Of a stretch of DNA of 56,467 nt, positions 38,336 to 48,575 are shown piece after piece; within the stretch, counting starts at the first letter, position 1, and each line of letters begins with the position of its first letter. A model generated the notes under the pieces. The model did not search any database and had not been told where the DNA came from. It saw nothing but the letters and a program-made list of their open reading frames with translations. The stretch lies in contig NZ_JAHAMK010000026.1 of the NCBI RefSeq assembly GCF_018383585.1, positions 1 through 56,467 on the forward strand, read 5' to 3'. A program made the translations under genes and the position numbers. This DNA comes from Microvirga sp. 3-52 (GTDB lineage Bacteria > Pseudomonadota > Alphaproteobacteria > Rhizobiales > Beijerinckiaceae).

Positions 38336-40201
38336 ATGGAAGCGCCACTCCTGTCGGTTCGCGAGCTGACAGTTGATTTCAACACCGATGCCGGAAACTT
38401 CCGGGCCGTCAACGGCCTGACGCTCGACATTCCCAAGGGGAAGACCGTGGCGCTCGTCGGCGAGTCCGGCTCCGGCAAATCGGTGACGGCGCAAGCCATC
38501 CTCCAGATCCTGTCGAAGAAGGCCAGGATCACAAGCGGCTCCATCGTGTTCAACGATCCCAGGGGCGGCGCAGCCATCGACATCGCGTCGCTCCCGCCCG
38601 AGAGCGACGCGATGCACGCTCTGCGCGGCGGACGCATCGCGATGATCTTTCAGGAGCCGATGACGTCCCTGTCCCCGCTGCACACCATCGGCGACCAGAT
38701 CTCCGAGGCGCTGATGATCCACTCGGATGTGGATCAGGCCAAGGCGAACCAGAGCACCATGGACGTGCTGGCCCGGGTCGGATTTCCCGATCCGAAGCGC
38801 GCCTTGAAGACCTACCCGTTCGAACTCTCCGGCGGATTGCGCCAGCGCGCCATGATCGCCATGGCGCTCATCACCCGCCCGGCCCTGCTGATCGCGGATG
38901 AACCCACGACGGCGCTCGACGTAACCACGCAGGCGCAGATCCTGGATCTCATCAAGGAGCTTCAGGTCGAGACCGGCATGTCGGTGCTTCTCATCACGCA
39001 CGACCTCGGCGTCGTCGCCAATGTGGCCGACGAGGTGGTGGTGATGTATCGCGGGAGGATCATGGAGGCCGGCTCCCGGGAGAACATCTTCCGCAACGCG
39101 CAGCATGCCTATCTCCAGGCACTCATGCGCGCAGTCCCGCGCTTCGCCATGGAGGAGAACGAGCGCCTGACCCCGATCCGGGAGGTGACGAGTTCAACCC
39201 TCGCGTCGGCCAACGCGCCTGAGCGCGTTCAGCCCAAGGGTCCCATCCTGAAGGCCGAACACCTCACCAAATGCTTCACCCTTCGGTCGGGCTGGTTCTC
39301 CGGCAAGGCGCAGGACATCCGCGCCGTCAGCGAGGTCGATCTGGCCCTTCCCGCCGGCAAGACCCTGGGGCTCGTGGGCGAATCCGGCTGCGGCAAGACC
39401 ACCGTGTCCAAGATCATCATGCGCGCGCTCAACCCCAATTCGGGCCGCGTGCTCTTCGACGACGGCACGGGACCGAAAGACGTGCACAAGCTGGAAGGAG
39501 ATGCGCTGACCGCCTATCGCCGTTCGGTACAGTTCATCTTCCAGGATCCGTTCTCGTCCCTCAACCCGCGCATGACGGTCTACGAGCTTCTGACCGAGCC
39601 CCTGCGCATCCACGACATCGGCACCTCGGACGAGCGCTATGAGCGCGTGAAGCAACTCCTCGACATGGTCGGGCTCGATCAGCGCTCGCTCAGGCGCTAT
39701 CCGCATTCCTTCTCCGGCGGCCAGCGACAGCGCCTCGGCATCGCGCGTGCGCTCGCCCTCGAGCCGCGCGTCCTGCTCTGCGACGAGCCGGTCTCCGCGC
39801 TGGACGTGTCGGTGCAGGCGCAGGTGCTCAACCTGCTCAAGGACCTGCAATCGGCCCTCGGCTTGTCCTATCTCTTCGTCTCCCACAACCTCGCGGTCGT
39901 GGACTACATCGCCGATACCATCGCGGTCATGTGCCGGGGCTATATCGTCGAGGAGGCGCCGAAATCCTCCCTCTTCCGCAACCCGGTGCATCCCTATACG
40001 CAGGCGCTCCTCGCCGCCGTGCCGGATCCGGATATCGACCGGCCGCTGGATTTCGCCAAGCTACGAACCGGTCGCTTCTCGCAACCGTCGGAATGGCCCG
40101 AGCCCTTCCGCATCAAGCCCGGCGAGTTCGGACTGATGAAAGAGATCGAACCTGGTCACAAGGTTCGCGTGGGGCACCTGACAGCCCAGGAGGCTGCGTG
40201 A
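38336..40201 (+). CDS. oligopeptide-type ABC importer, fused double ATPase
   Basis: 621 aa, two complete ATPase domains in one chain (DppD-DppF type). Domain 1: Walker A GESGSGKS, signature LSGGLRQR, Walker [13 protein letters not shown]. Domain 2 (from about 300): [28 protein letters not shown]. Each domain ends with the oligopeptide-transporter extension ([24 protein letters not shown]). It energises import by the permeases downstream. GGAGGAG lies just before the ATG. The stop overlaps the start of the binding-protein gene (TGATG). Confidence 0.95.
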   Translation: MEAPLLSVRELTVDFNTDAGNFRAVNGLTLDIPKGKTVALVGESGSGKSVTAQAILQILSKKARITSGSIVFNDPRGGAAIDIASLPPESDAMHALRGGRIAMIFQEPMTSLSPLHTIGDQISEALMIHSDVDQAKANQSTMDVLARVGFPDPKRALKTYPFELSGGLRQRAMIAMALITRPALLIADEPTTALDVTTQAQILDLIKELQVETGMSVLLITHDLGVVANVADEVVVMYRGRIMEAGSRENIFRNAQHAYLQALMRAVPRFAMEENERLTPIREVTSSTLASANAPERVQPKGPILKAEHLTKCFTLRSGWFSGKAQDIRAVSEVDLALPAGKTLGLVGESGCGKTTVSKIIMRALNPNSGRVLFDDGTGPKDVHKLEGDALTAYRRSVQFIFQDPFSSLNPRMTVYELLTEPLRIHDIGTSDERYERVKQLLDMVGLDQRSLRRYPHSFSGGQRQRLGIARALALEPRVLLCDEPVSALDVSVQAQVLNLLKDLQSALGLSYLFVSHNLAVVDYIADTIAVMCRGYIVEEAPKSSLFRNPVHPYTQALLAAVPDPDIDRPLDFAKLRTGRFSQPSEWPEPFRIKPGEFGLMKEIEPGHKVRVGHLTAQEAA

Positions 40202-42114
40202 TGCTGCTCAAGATCCGGACACGATCGCTCGTTCTTGCCGCCGCCCTCGGCTTCCTGGCCCTGCCCGCTGCGGCGCAGGACTTCAAGGACGCTCCTTTCT
40301 TTGCCGATCAGCTGAAGGAGAAGAAGCTGCCGCCGCTCGCGGAGCGGCTTCCGAAAGTGCCCATCGTGGTCGACGCAGCGGGTCAGTATGGCGGCGATAT
40401 GGTCACCCTGGTGCCGCGGCCGCGCGATATCCGCTACATCTCCACATTCACCTATACGCGGCTCGTAGGCTACGACAGGAATCTCCAGCTCCAGCCCGAT
40501 CTCCTGGAAAAGTTCGATAACGAGGACGACCGGGTTTTCACATTCACCCTGCGCCCCGGTCATCGCTGGTCGGACGGCTCTCCCTTCACCACGGAGGATT
40601 TCCGCTACTATTGGGAGGATGTGGCGCAGAACGCGGATCTCTCGCCGGCCGGACCGCCCGAGTTCATGATGGTGGACGGCAAGCCTCCACGCTTCGAGAT
40701 CCTCGATGAGCGGACGTTGCGCTACACCTGGGACAGGCCCAACCCCCGCTTCCTGCCGCAATTGGCCGGGGCGCTCGATCCGGGCATTTATCGGGCTTCC
40801 GCCTATCTCAAGCAGTTCCACGCCAAATACGCGGATAAAGCCGCACTCGACGAAAAGGCGAAGCAGCAGAAGCTGAAATCCTGGGCCGCCTTGCACAACC
40901 GCGTGGACGACATGAAGGAGCAGACCAACCCTGCCCTCCCCACGCTCATGCCCTGGCGCGTCATCACGGCGGCACCGGCCAACCGCTTCATCTTCGAGCG
41001 CAACCCCTATTACCACCGGGTCGACAGACAAGGGCAGCAGCTGCCTTACGTCGATCGGCTCATCATGGACGTATCGGCGAGCGGTCTTTTCGCCGCGAAG
41101 GCCAATGCGGGAGAACTCGACCTCCTGTTCCGCGGCCTTTCCATGAGCGACATCCCGGTTCTGAAGGAGGGCGAGAAGGCAAAGGGTTACTCCACCCTGC
41201 TGTGGCCCTATGCGCGCGGCACCGAGCTGGCCCTTTATCCCAACCTCAACACGGTGGATCCCGTCTGGCGCCAGCTCAACCGGGACATCCGCTTCCGCCG
41301 CGCCCTGTCGCTCGGCATCGACCGCAAGACCTTGAACAACGCGCTGCTCTTCGGGCTCGGCACCGAGGGCAACAACACCATCGTGGCGGAAAGCCCGCTC
41401 TTCTCACAGGAGCTGCGCACGACCAATGCCGACTACAATCCGGGCGAGGCTTCCCGTCTGCTCGACGGGATCGGCCTGACGAAACGCAACGGCGCCGGCA
41501 TCCGCCTGCTTCCCGATGGGCGCGAGCTGGAGATCATCGTCGAAACCGACGGCGAGAGCACCCTCGTGGTCGATGGCCTGACCCTGATCGGCGAGTTCTG
41601 GCGCGAGATCGGCATCAAGCTCTTCGTGAAGCCGCAGGACCGCACCGTTCTGCGCAACCGCTCCTATGCAGGGCTGACGGTCATGGTGGCGGCCCCTGGT
41701 CTCGACAATGCAATTCCCACCGCGATCATGCCGCCGACCGAGCTTGCCCCCATGCGACAGGACAATTACGCCTGGCCGAAATGGGGCCAGTTCGCGGAGA
41801 CCAAAGGCAAGAACGGGGAACAGGTCGACATGCCGGAGGCCCAGCGCCTTCTCGACCTCTATACGACCTGGATGAACACCGGAAACCGCGACGTCCAGAG
41901 GGACGCCTGGACCGAGATGCTGCGCAACCATGCCGAAAACCAGTGGGCCATCGGCACCATCTCGGGCGCGCTGCAGCCCATCGTCGTCCGCAATGGCCTG
42001 CACGGACTTCCGGCCAAAGCGCTCTACAGCTGGGAACCGACGGCCATGATCGGGATCTATCGCCCGGATGAGATCTTCTGGAACAAAGCCGCCGGCAAAG
42101 AGGCCCGTCGATGA
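40201..42114 (+). CDS. ABC importer extracellular solute-binding protein (family 5)
   Basis: 637 aa. A signal peptide (about residues 1-25, ending AAAQ) precedes a family 5 binding protein: RDIRYISTFTYTRLVGYD, FTLRPGHRWSDGSPFTTEDF and RRALSLGIDRKTLNNALLFG. No lipobox Cys, so it is a soluble periplasmic protein. At over 600 residues it is on the long side for the family. Start ATG 40201 overlaps the preceding stop; the stop overlaps the permease start by 4 bases. The ligand is not evident; peptides or another amide are plausible. Confidence 0.93.
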   Translation: MLLKIRTRSLVLAAALGFLALPAAAQDFKDAPFFADQLKEKKLPPLAERLPKVPIVVDAAGQYGGDMVTLVPRPRDIRYISTFTYTRLVGYDRNLQLQPDLLEKFDNEDDRVFTFTLRPGHRWSDGSPFTTEDFRYYWEDVAQNADLSPAGPPEFMMVDGKPPRFEILDERTLRYTWDRPNPRFLPQLAGALDPGIYRASAYLKQFHAKYADKAALDEKAKQQKLKSWAALHNRVDDMKEQTNPALPTLMPWRVITAAPANRFIFERNPYYHRVDRQGQQLPYVDRLIMDVSASGLFAAKANAGELDLLFRGLSMSDIPVLKEGEKAKGYSTLLWPYARGTELALYPNLNTVDPVWRQLNRDIRFRRALSLGIDRKTLNNALLFGLGTEGNNTIVAESPLFSQELRTTNADYNPGEASRLLDGIGLTKRNGAGIRLLPDGRELEIIVETDGESTLVVDGLTLIGEFWREIGIKLFVKPQDRTVLRNRSYAGLTVMVAAPGLDNAIPTAIMPPTELAPMRQDNYAWPKWGQFAETKGKNGEQVDMPEAQRLLDLYTTWMNTGNRDVQRDAWTEMLRNHAENQWAIGTISGALQPIVVRNGLHGLPAKALYSWEPTAMIGIYRPDEIFWNKAAGKEARR

Positions 42115-43130
42115 TCCGTTTCCTGTTGCGTCGCATCGTCACCATGGGAGTGACCCTGCTGATCATTTCGGCCCTGGTCTTCTTCATCATCAAGCTGCCG
42201 CCGGGCGACTTTCTGTCCAATCAGATCGCCGAACTGAGAGCGCAGGGAGAGTCCGCCTCCATCGCGAAGGCGGAGTTTCTCATCAAGCAGTACGGCCTCG
42301 ATAAACCCGCCTGGCAGCAATACCTGGTCTGGATCGGCGTCATGCCCGGACCGAACGGATTCTCCGGCTTGCTGCAGGGCGACTGGGGATGGTCGTTCGA
42401 ATACGACAAGCCGGTCGTGGACGTGATCGGCGATGCCCTGTGGCTGACGCTCCTGGTCAATTTCGCCGCGGTGATCTTCATCCATGTCGTCTCGATCCCG
42501 ATCGCGATCTATTCGGCGACGCGGCAATATTCCATCGGCGATTATCTGGCCACCTTCATCGGCTATATCGGGCTCGCGACCCCGAGCTTCCTGCTTGCCC
42601 TGATCCTGCTCTACTACATGAACCGCTGGTTCGGAGTTTCCATCGGCGGGCTCTACGATGCGCAATATGCGGGCGAGCCTTGGACCTGGGCCAAGATGCA
42701 GTCCCTGCTCTCGCATCTCCTGGTCCCGACCATTGTGATCGGCCTCGGCGGCACGGCGGCGATGATCCGGCGGATGCGCGCGAATCTGCTCGACGAGCTC
42801 GGCAAGCAATATTACGTGACCGCGAAGGCGAAGGGCCTGGGCCCCACCAAGGCCCTGCTGAAATATCCCTTCCGCATGTCGCTCAATCCCTTCATCGCCG
42901 ATATCGGCAACCTGCTGCCGCATCTCGTGTCCGGGTCGGTTCTGGTCTCGCTGGTGTTGAGCCTGCCGACGGTCGGGCCGATTCTCCTGAGTGCGCTGAA
43001 AAGCCAGGACCAGTTCCTCGCCGGCTTCATTCTCATGTTCGTTGCCGTGCTCACGGTGGTCGGCATGCTGGTCTCCGATCTCCTGCTGGCAGGACTCGAT
43101 CCGAGGATCCGGATGGGAGGCGGGCGATGA
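42111..43130 (+). CDS. ABC importer permease, OppB/DppB type
   Basis: 339 aa, about six membrane helices. The N-terminus (MIRFLLRRIVTMGVTLLIIS) and the cytoplasmic EAA loop (YVTAKAKGLGPTKALLKYPF) that docks to the ATPase are typical. Overlaps its neighbours by 4 bases at both ends, which indicates tight translational coupling. Confidence 0.94.
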   Translation: MIRFLLRRIVTMGVTLLIISALVFFIIKLPPGDFLSNQIAELRAQGESASIAKAEFLIKQYGLDKPAWQQYLVWIGVMPGPNGFSGLLQGDWGWSFEYDKPVVDVIGDALWLTLLVNFAAVIFIHVVSIPIAIYSATRQYSIGDYLATFIGYIGLATPSFLLALILLYYMNRWFGVSIGGLYDAQYAGEPWTWAKMQSLLSHLLVPTIVIGLGGTAAMIRRMRANLLDELGKQYYVTAKAKGLGPTKALLKYPFRMSLNPFIADIGNLLPHLVSGSVLVSLVLSLPTVGPILLSALKSQDQFLAGFILMFVAVLTVVGMLVSDLLLAGLDPRIRMGGGR

Positions 43131-44290
43131 ACACGGCTCTCCCCTCGAAGCGCCACTACGTCGACCCGGCGCCCTTCGATCCCGGCAAGACCGAGCCCGT
43201 CGGCGCCGAGAGCGAGAGCTTTTACCGCGCCTCGTCGTGGCAGCTGATGTGGTGGAAGTTCCGCCGCCATAGGGTGGCGGTGGCGGCGGCCTTCGTGCTG
43301 CTCGCCTTCTACGCTCTCGTGCCCTTCGTCGAGGTGATCGCGCCCTACAATCAGACCAAGCGCCACGGCGACTTTCTCTATGCACCGCCGCAGGGCATTC
43401 ATCTGATGCACGAGGGGCGCTTCATCGGGCCCTTCACCTATCCCTACACCTACAGCTTCGACCTGGAGAGCTTCCGGCGCGTCTACACCGTCGACGCCTC
43501 GAAGCCTCAGCCGATCCGTTTCCTGTGCCGGGGCGATGCCTACCAGTTCTGGGGCATGTGGGAGATGGACTTCCATCTCGCCTGTCCTCCGGAAAACGGC
43601 ACCATGTTCCTGCTCGGCACCGACCGTCTCGGGCGCGATCTGCTCTCGCGTATCATCTATGGCGCGCGGATCTCGCTCACCATCGGCATTGTCGGCATCG
43701 CCGTGTCCTTTACGCTCGGCCTCTTCTTCGGCGGCCTCGCCGGCTATCTCGGCGGCTGGGTCGACCACGTGATCCAGCGCATGATCGAGATCCTGCGCTC
43801 GCTCCCGGAGCTGCCCCTCTGGCTGGCGCTCTCCGCCGCCCTCCCGGCGAACTGGAGTCCGATTCTCGTATTCTTCGGCATCACGATCATCCTCGGCCTT
43901 CTCGACTGGCCGGGCCTGGCGCGGGCCGTGCGCTCGAAGCTGCTCTCGCTGCGCGAGGAAGATTTCGTGAAGGCGGCTGAGCTGATGGGCGCTTCCAAGC
44001 AGCGCATCATCGCCCGCCACCTCATCCCGAACTTCATGAGCCACCTTATCGCCTCGGCGACCCTTTCGATCCCCTCCATGATCCTCGGCGAAACGGCCCT
44101 CTCCTTCCTAGGGCTGGGTCTGCGCCCGCCCGTGACGAGCTGGGGCGTGCTGCTCAACGAGGCGCAGAATCTCGCCGCCGTGCAGCTTCACCCCTGGCTG
44201 CTCTTCCCGATGGTTCCGGTGGTGATCGTGGTGCTCGCCTTCAACTTCATGGGCGATGGCCTGAGAGACGCAGCGGATCCTTATCACTAG
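43127..44290 (+). CDS. ABC importer permease, OppC/DppC type
   Basis: 387 aa. An N-terminal cytoplasmic tail, one helix (about 48-70), a periplasmic insert of roughly 100 residues, then five helices. The DRLGRDLLSRIIYGARISL block and the EAA loop (EEDFVKAAELMGASKQRII) mark the OppC type. It starts at ATG 43127 inside the end of the OppB gene; longer upstream frames are shadows of OppB. The importer lacks a separate ATPase because that is fused at 38336. Confidence 0.94.
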   Translation: MNTALPSKRHYVDPAPFDPGKTEPVGAESESFYRASSWQLMWWKFRRHRVAVAAAFVLLAFYALVPFVEVIAPYNQTKRHGDFLYAPPQGIHLMHEGRFIGPFTYPYTYSFDLESFRRVYTVDASKPQPIRFLCRGDAYQFWGMWEMDFHLACPPENGTMFLLGTDRLGRDLLSRIIYGARISLTIGIVGIAVSFTLGLFFGGLAGYLGGWVDHVIQRMIEILRSLPELPLWLALSAALPANWSPILVFFGITIILGLLDWPGLARAVRSKLLSLREEDFVKAAELMGASKQRIIARHLIPNFMSHLIASATLSIPSMILGETALSFLGLGLRPPVTSWGVLLNEAQNLAAVQLHPWLLFPMVPVVIVVLAFNFMGDGLRDAADPYH

Positions 44291-44360
44291 GCAGGTGATC
44301 TGTTGCCCTTGAGGCATGGGAATGCGAGACATCCTCCTTCAGCAGTGTCGGAGGTGTTTC

Positions 44361-45308
44361 GTGGCCGAATACAGGATTGATGCGTCCCCCGAGAGCGTTC
44401 ACTGGGGCTATTTCGATGCGAACCTCAAACCGCTGCTGACGCTCGATTCCGGCGACACGGTCACGATCTCGACCGTGTCGGGCGGCCCCGAGGCGATGCC
44501 GAAGGCCCCCTTCATGATCCCGCAGGCGCTGTCGGACATCCATGCGGCCCTCAAGCCGAAGCTGCCCGGCCATATCTGCACGGGCCCGGTTGCGGTGCGC
44601 GGCGCCAAGGCCGGTCAGGTTCTGGAGGTGCGCATCAAGGACATCGAGCTGCATTACGATTGGGGCTTCACCTATTCCGCACCGCAGAAGGGCGCCCTGC
44701 CCGACGATTTCGACGAGATTCATTTCATGACCATCCCGCTCGACCGCGAGCGGATGACCGGCCGGATGCCATGGGGGCTCGATCTGCCCTTGAGGCCCTT
44801 CTTCGGCGTCATGGCCGTTGCACCGCCCGCGCCCTGGGGCGCGCTCAGCACCCTGCCGCCTCGCCGCAACGGAGGCAATCTCGACAACAAGGAACTCGTC
44901 GCGGGAACGACCCTCTACCTGCCGGTCCATGTGGATGGCGCCCTGTTCTCCGTCGGTGACGGACATGGGGTCCAGGGCGACGGCGAGGTCTGCGTGACGG
45001 CCATCGAAACCGGTCTGATCGGCACGTTCGAGCTCCATCTGCGCGAGGACATGCATCTCACTTGGCCCCTGGCCGAGACTCCCACGCACGTCATGACCAT
45101 GGCGTTCGATCCGGATCTCGACGACTGCGTCGTCATTGCCCTGCGCGACATGATCGACCTGATCGTCGCCCGCACCGGCATCACTAAGGCGGAAGCCTAC
45201 GCTTTGTGCAGCCTCGCGGCGGATCTGCGGATCACGCAGGTGGTCAACGGCAACAAGGGCGTCCACGTGATGCTCGACAAGACCCTGCTGCAGAAGGCGC
45301 AGCGTTAA
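44361..45308 (+). CDS. acetamidase/formamidase family protein
   Basis: 315 aa. FmdA/AmdA fold: WGYFDANLKPLLTLDSGDTV at the start, HICTGPVAVRGAKAGQVLEV, PLRPFFGVMAVAP and HVDGALFSVGDGHGVQGDGE (metal-site region). Such enzymes hydrolyse short-chain amides to acid and ammonia in the cytoplasm. GTG 44361 is chosen because GGAGG lies 7 bases upstream; an earlier frame start at 44316 adds 15 unlike residues. It follows the importer genes by 70 bases, so the importer may supply the substrate (inference). Its stop overlaps the stop of the converging DUF763 gene by 4 bases. Confidence 0.9.
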   Translation: MAEYRIDASPESVHWGYFDANLKPLLTLDSGDTVTISTVSGGPEAMPKAPFMIPQALSDIHAALKPKLPGHICTGPVAVRGAKAGQVLEVRIKDIELHYDWGFTYSAPQKGALPDDFDEIHFMTIPLDRERMTGRMPWGLDLPLRPFFGVMAVAPPAPWGALSTLPPRRNGGNLDNKELVAGTTLYLPVHVDGALFSVGDGHGVQGDGEVCVTAIETGLIGTFELHLREDMHLTWPLAETPTHVMTMAFDPDLDDCVVIALRDMIDLIVARTGITKAEAYALCSLAADLRITQVVNGNKGVHVMLDKTLLQKAQR

Positions 45309-46558
45309 GCGGTCCCGTCCGGCGGCGGCTCGTCTCCGAAGATCGAGCGGCCGCCATAGGAATGCGACGTCGCCCGCTCCTGCCGGATATGCTCCTCCAC
45401 ATCGGGCCCCGTGGCGTGGCGCTCCAGCTGGCGGGCCTGGTCGTCCAGACGCCTGAGGGCGAAAAGCTCCTCCTGCTGCCCGAGCATCGCCTTCTGGACC
45501 GCCGATTTCAGCACCCGGATGGTTTCATCATAGACCCGCACCGGCACCGGATACGGGTGCCGGTCCTTGCCGCCATGGGCGAAGGAGAAGCGGGCCGGGT
45601 CGCTGAACCGGCAGGGCGTGCCATGGACGACTTCCGCCACCATGGCGAGAGCCTGCACGGTGCGCGGCCCCACGCCGGGGGTCATCAGCAGATCGGGAAA
45701 ATCCGCAGCCCCGCGATCGGCCGCCGCCGCGAGGCTCCCGTGCAGGCGGCGCAGCACCACGTCCTTCGGTCGAACGTCGTGATGCTCCGGCATCACCAGA
45801 TGGGGCAGCAGGGGCTGCGGGCTCACGGCCGGCGCCGTATCCGCTTCGCGCTGCTCGAGCGCCAGGAATTTGCGGGCGACACCGTCGGGTCCCAGGGTGT
45901 CCAGGATCTCGATCTGAGCCCGGCGTGATGCCTCGGCCCGCCGGTCGGTGAGATTGACGATCGTGCCCTGGCCGACGCCGTCGATGGCCGTGTGCGGTTC
46001 GTCGACGAAGCTTTCGAGATCCTCGGACAGCCAATGGTAGCGGCGCGCCTGCCGGCGCCCATCGTTCATCCCTTGCTGGACGACCGCCCATTTGCCGTCG
46101 TCGGTGACGATGAAGCCATGGAGGTAGAGGTCGAAGCCATCCTGGATGGCGGCGCTGTCGACCTTCGCCACCAGCCGGCTGGCATTCGCGAGTGCCATTC
46201 CGTCGAAACCGACGCGCTCGCCGATGGAAACCAGTTCGTGAGGCGTCTGCCGCGAGTGCCGCCCGCGCCCACCGCAGACATGGATTCCGAGCTCTTTCGA
46301 CAGGGGCGTCAGCCCGCGCTTCAAGGCGCCGATGACGCTGGTGGTGATGCCGGAGGAATGCCAGTCCATCCCCATCACGGCTCCGAACGACTGGAACCAG
46401 AACGGATGGGCGAGCCGGCGCAGCAGCTCGTCCCGGCCGTAATGGTGCACGATGGCCTCGCTCACCACGCCGCCGAGGCGCGTCATCCGGTCGGCCAGCC
46501 ATTTCGGCACATGGCCGGAATGCAGCGGCAAGTCGGCGCTTCCGGCCCGTTTGGCCAT
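45305..46558 (-). CDS. DUF763 domain protein
   Basis: 417 aa. The N-terminus AKRAGSADLPLHSGHVPKWL and the block FQSFGAVMGMDWHSSGITTS are characteristic of DUF763, a family found in archaea and some bacteria with no settled function. A segment reading LLMTPGVGPRTVQALAMVAEV looks like a helix-hairpin-helix DNA-binding motif (about residues 290-310). It suggests a nucleic-acid role, which is inference. ATG 46558 is set by the family N-terminus. Confidence 0.9.
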   Translation of the reverse strand: MAKRAGSADLPLHSGHVPKWLADRMTRLGGVVSEAIVHHYGRDELLRRLAHPFWFQSFGAVMGMDWHSSGITTSVIGALKRGLTPLSKELGIHVCGGRGRHSRQTPHELVSIGERVGFDGMALANASRLVAKVDSAAIQDGFDLYLHGFIVTDDGKWAVVQQGMNDGRRQARRYHWLSEDLESFVDEPHTAIDGVGQGTIVNLTDRRAEASRRAQIEILDTLGPDGVARKFLALEQREADTAPAVSPQPLLPHLVMPEHHDVRPKDVVLRRLHGSLAAAADRGAADFPDLLMTPGVGPRTVQALAMVAEVVHGTPCRFSDPARFSFAHGGKDRHPYPVPVRVYDETIRVLKSAVQKAMLGQQEELFALRRLDDQARQLERHATGPDVEEHIRQERATSHSYGGRSIFGDEPPPDGTA

Positions 46559-46667
46559 TAGGCGATGTCTCCTCGGAGCTCGGATGTTACAGCGGGTTCT
46601 ATGCCAGATCTGGACTTGTTGGTCACATCCAGGGCCCGTCATTTGGTGACAAGATTAGCGCAATGAG

Positions 46668-46771
46668 CCCTCCTCCTCGTGGGGAGGAGTTGGAGGCGGG
46701 GGCGTGAGCGCCACACTGGTCCAGCTCAGCGCCAGCACCCCCACCCTAGCCCTCCCCGCAAGGGAGAGGGA
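46668..46771 (-). repeat. family B repeat, intergenic copy
   Basis: Same element as the one inside mutA, here in reverse orientation, between the DUF763 start and the helicase terminator. Its ends CCCTCCTCCTCGTGGGGAGG and CCCTCCCCGCAAGGGAGAGG are each small hairpins. Confidence 0.75.
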
Positions 46772-46792
46772 AGATCGTTGAGTCTCCCAACG

Positions 46793-46820
46793 AAAAAAGG
46801 CGCCTTGCGGCGCCTTTTCT
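46793..46820. terminator. intrinsic terminator of the DEAD-box helicase (bidirectional form)
   Basis: AAAAAAGGCGCC, loop TTGC, GGCGCCTTTTCT. It lies 11 bases past the helicase stop on the minus strand, where a six-T run follows the stem. Confidence 0.85.
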
Positions 46821-46831
46821 GTCGTCATGCC

Positions 46832-48304
46832 TTAGCGGCGGCGCGGGCTTTTTTCGAGCCAGGCCACCTGGGCTCCGTCGCCCCGGCGTCCGTCCTGACG
46901 GCCCGACGCAGGCTTTCCTTGAGCGGGCCGCTGTCCCTGTGCGGGACGCTGGCCCTGGGCCGGCCTCTGCTGGTTGCCGGCAGGCTGTCCGCCCTGCGGC
47001 TGAGCATTGCCGCCGGGCTTGCCGCGGCCGCGACGACGCTTGGGGCCGCGCTCGGCATTCGGATCGGCGCTGCGCGACTGGCCATGTCCCTGATGCCCGC
47101 GGGCATGGGGAGCGGGACGTCCGCGCTGCGGTTCGCGACGCTCGGAGGTCTCGCCACCGGCAGGAGCAGCAGGAAGACCCTCAGGCAGCGGCATGACCGG
47201 CACCTTCAGGCGGGTCAGCTTCTCGATGTCCTTGAGGTAAGCCTTTTCCTCGTCGTTGCAGAACGAGATCGCGAGTCCGGTCGCTCCCGCGCGGGCCGTG
47301 CGGCCGATGCGGTGGACGTAGGATTCCGGCACGTTCGGGAGGTCATAGTTGATGACGTGGCTCACGCCCTCGACGTCGATGCCGCGTGCGGCGATGTCGG
47401 TCGCCACAAGCACCCGGCACGAGCCGTCCCGGAATCCAGCAAGCGCACGCTCGCGCTGCGGCTGGGACTTGTTGCCGTGAATGGCCGCCCCTGCGATGCC
47501 GGCCTTGTCGAGGCCGCGCACCACCTTGTCCGCGCCGTGCTTGGTGCGGGTGAAGACGAGGACGCGTTCGATGGACGGATCGCGCAGGAGCGTTTCGAGC
47601 AGGACCTGCTTGCGGCCGGTCTGCACGAAGATCACGCTCTGCTCGACGCGCTCGGCGGTGGTTGCCACCGGCGTGACGGCCACGTTGGCGGGATTGCGCA
47701 GGAAGGAATCGGCCAGCGTCGAGATCGTCTTCGGCATGGTGGCCGAGAAGAACAGGCTCTGGCGCTCCTTCGGCAGCAGGGTCACGATGCGCTTGAGCGC
47801 ATGGATGAAGCCGAGGTCGAGCATCTGGTCGGCCTCATCGAGGACGAGGATCTCGATCTCACGCAGGCTCAAGGCCCTGCGGTCGATGAGGTCGATCAAG
47901 CGGCCGGGCGTGGCGACGAGCACGTCGACGCCATTGGCCAGCGCCTTCTCCTGGCGGGAGATGGTGACCCCGCCGAACACCACCTCGGTGGTGAGCCTGA
48001 GGTTGCGGCCATAGGCGCGGAAGCTGTCGGCGATCTGGCTGGCGAGCTCACGGGTCGGGCTGAGCACGAGCACGCGGGGGCTCTTGGCCCGGCGCGGCTT
48101 CGGGTTCGCGTTCAGGCGATGCAGGATCGGCAGCGCGAAGGCGGCCGTCTTGCCGGTGCCGGTCTGGGCGATGCCGCAGACGTCATGGCCTTCCATGGCA
48201 TAGGGAATGGTCTGGGCCTGGATCGGCGTTGGCTTCTCATAGCCCTCGGCAGTCAAGGCCTTCAGGATCGGCTGGGCCAATCCGAAATCGGTGAAGAGTG
48301 TCAA
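46832..48304 (-). CDS. DEAD-box RNA helicase (RhlE type)
   Basis: 490 aa from TTG 48304. All helicase motifs are present: Q-motif (FGLAQPILKAL, PTPIQAQTIP), AQTGTGKT, PTRELASQ, VLDEADQML, FSATMP and HRIGRTARAG. After residue about 370 comes an Arg/Gly/Gln-rich tail with a tandem QGQRPA repeat, which probably binds RNA non-specifically. It unwinds structured RNA in decay or ribosome assembly. An upstream start at 48364 would add 20 residues; the TTG directly before TLFTDFGL with GAAAGA ahead fits better. Confidence 0.92.
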   Translation of the reverse strand: MTLFTDFGLAQPILKALTAEGYEKPTPIQAQTIPYAMEGHDVCGIAQTGTGKTAAFALPILHRLNANPKPRRAKSPRVLVLSPTRELASQIADSFRAYGRNLRLTTEVVFGGVTISRQEKALANGVDVLVATPGRLIDLIDRRALSLREIEILVLDEADQMLDLGFIHALKRIVTLLPKERQSLFFSATMPKTISTLADSFLRNPANVAVTPVATTAERVEQSVIFVQTGRKQVLLETLLRDPSIERVLVFTRTKHGADKVVRGLDKAGIAGAAIHGNKSQPQRERALAGFRDGSCRVLVATDIAARGIDVEGVSHVINYDLPNVPESYVHRIGRTARAGATGLAISFCNDEEKAYLKDIEKLTRLKVPVMPLPEGLPAAPAGGETSERREPQRGRPAPHARGHQGHGQSRSADPNAERGPKRRRGRGKPGGNAQPQGGQPAGNQQRPAQGQRPAQGQRPAQGKPASGRQDGRRGDGAQVAWLEKSPRRR

Positions 48305-48575
48305 AGTGGATGTCTTTCGAACGGATGCGGTGAGCCGCAAAGCAGGTTCGGCTTGATAAAGCAAAGGCGCTTCAGGGCTCTTTAAGGCGAGAGCCCGCGT
48401 GATGGGGCCGTCGTATGATTGAGCGATTGAAGAAGGGGACCGGGGTCTTCGCCGTTTCGCGATTATCCGTCACGCAGTCCCGCTCAAGCTGCTCGATGGT
48501 CGAGCGCCGTCGCCTGCTGTGCATATGGAGGCTAAAAACCTATCCGTCAACCGCAAGGCCTGACATAAAGCGAGA

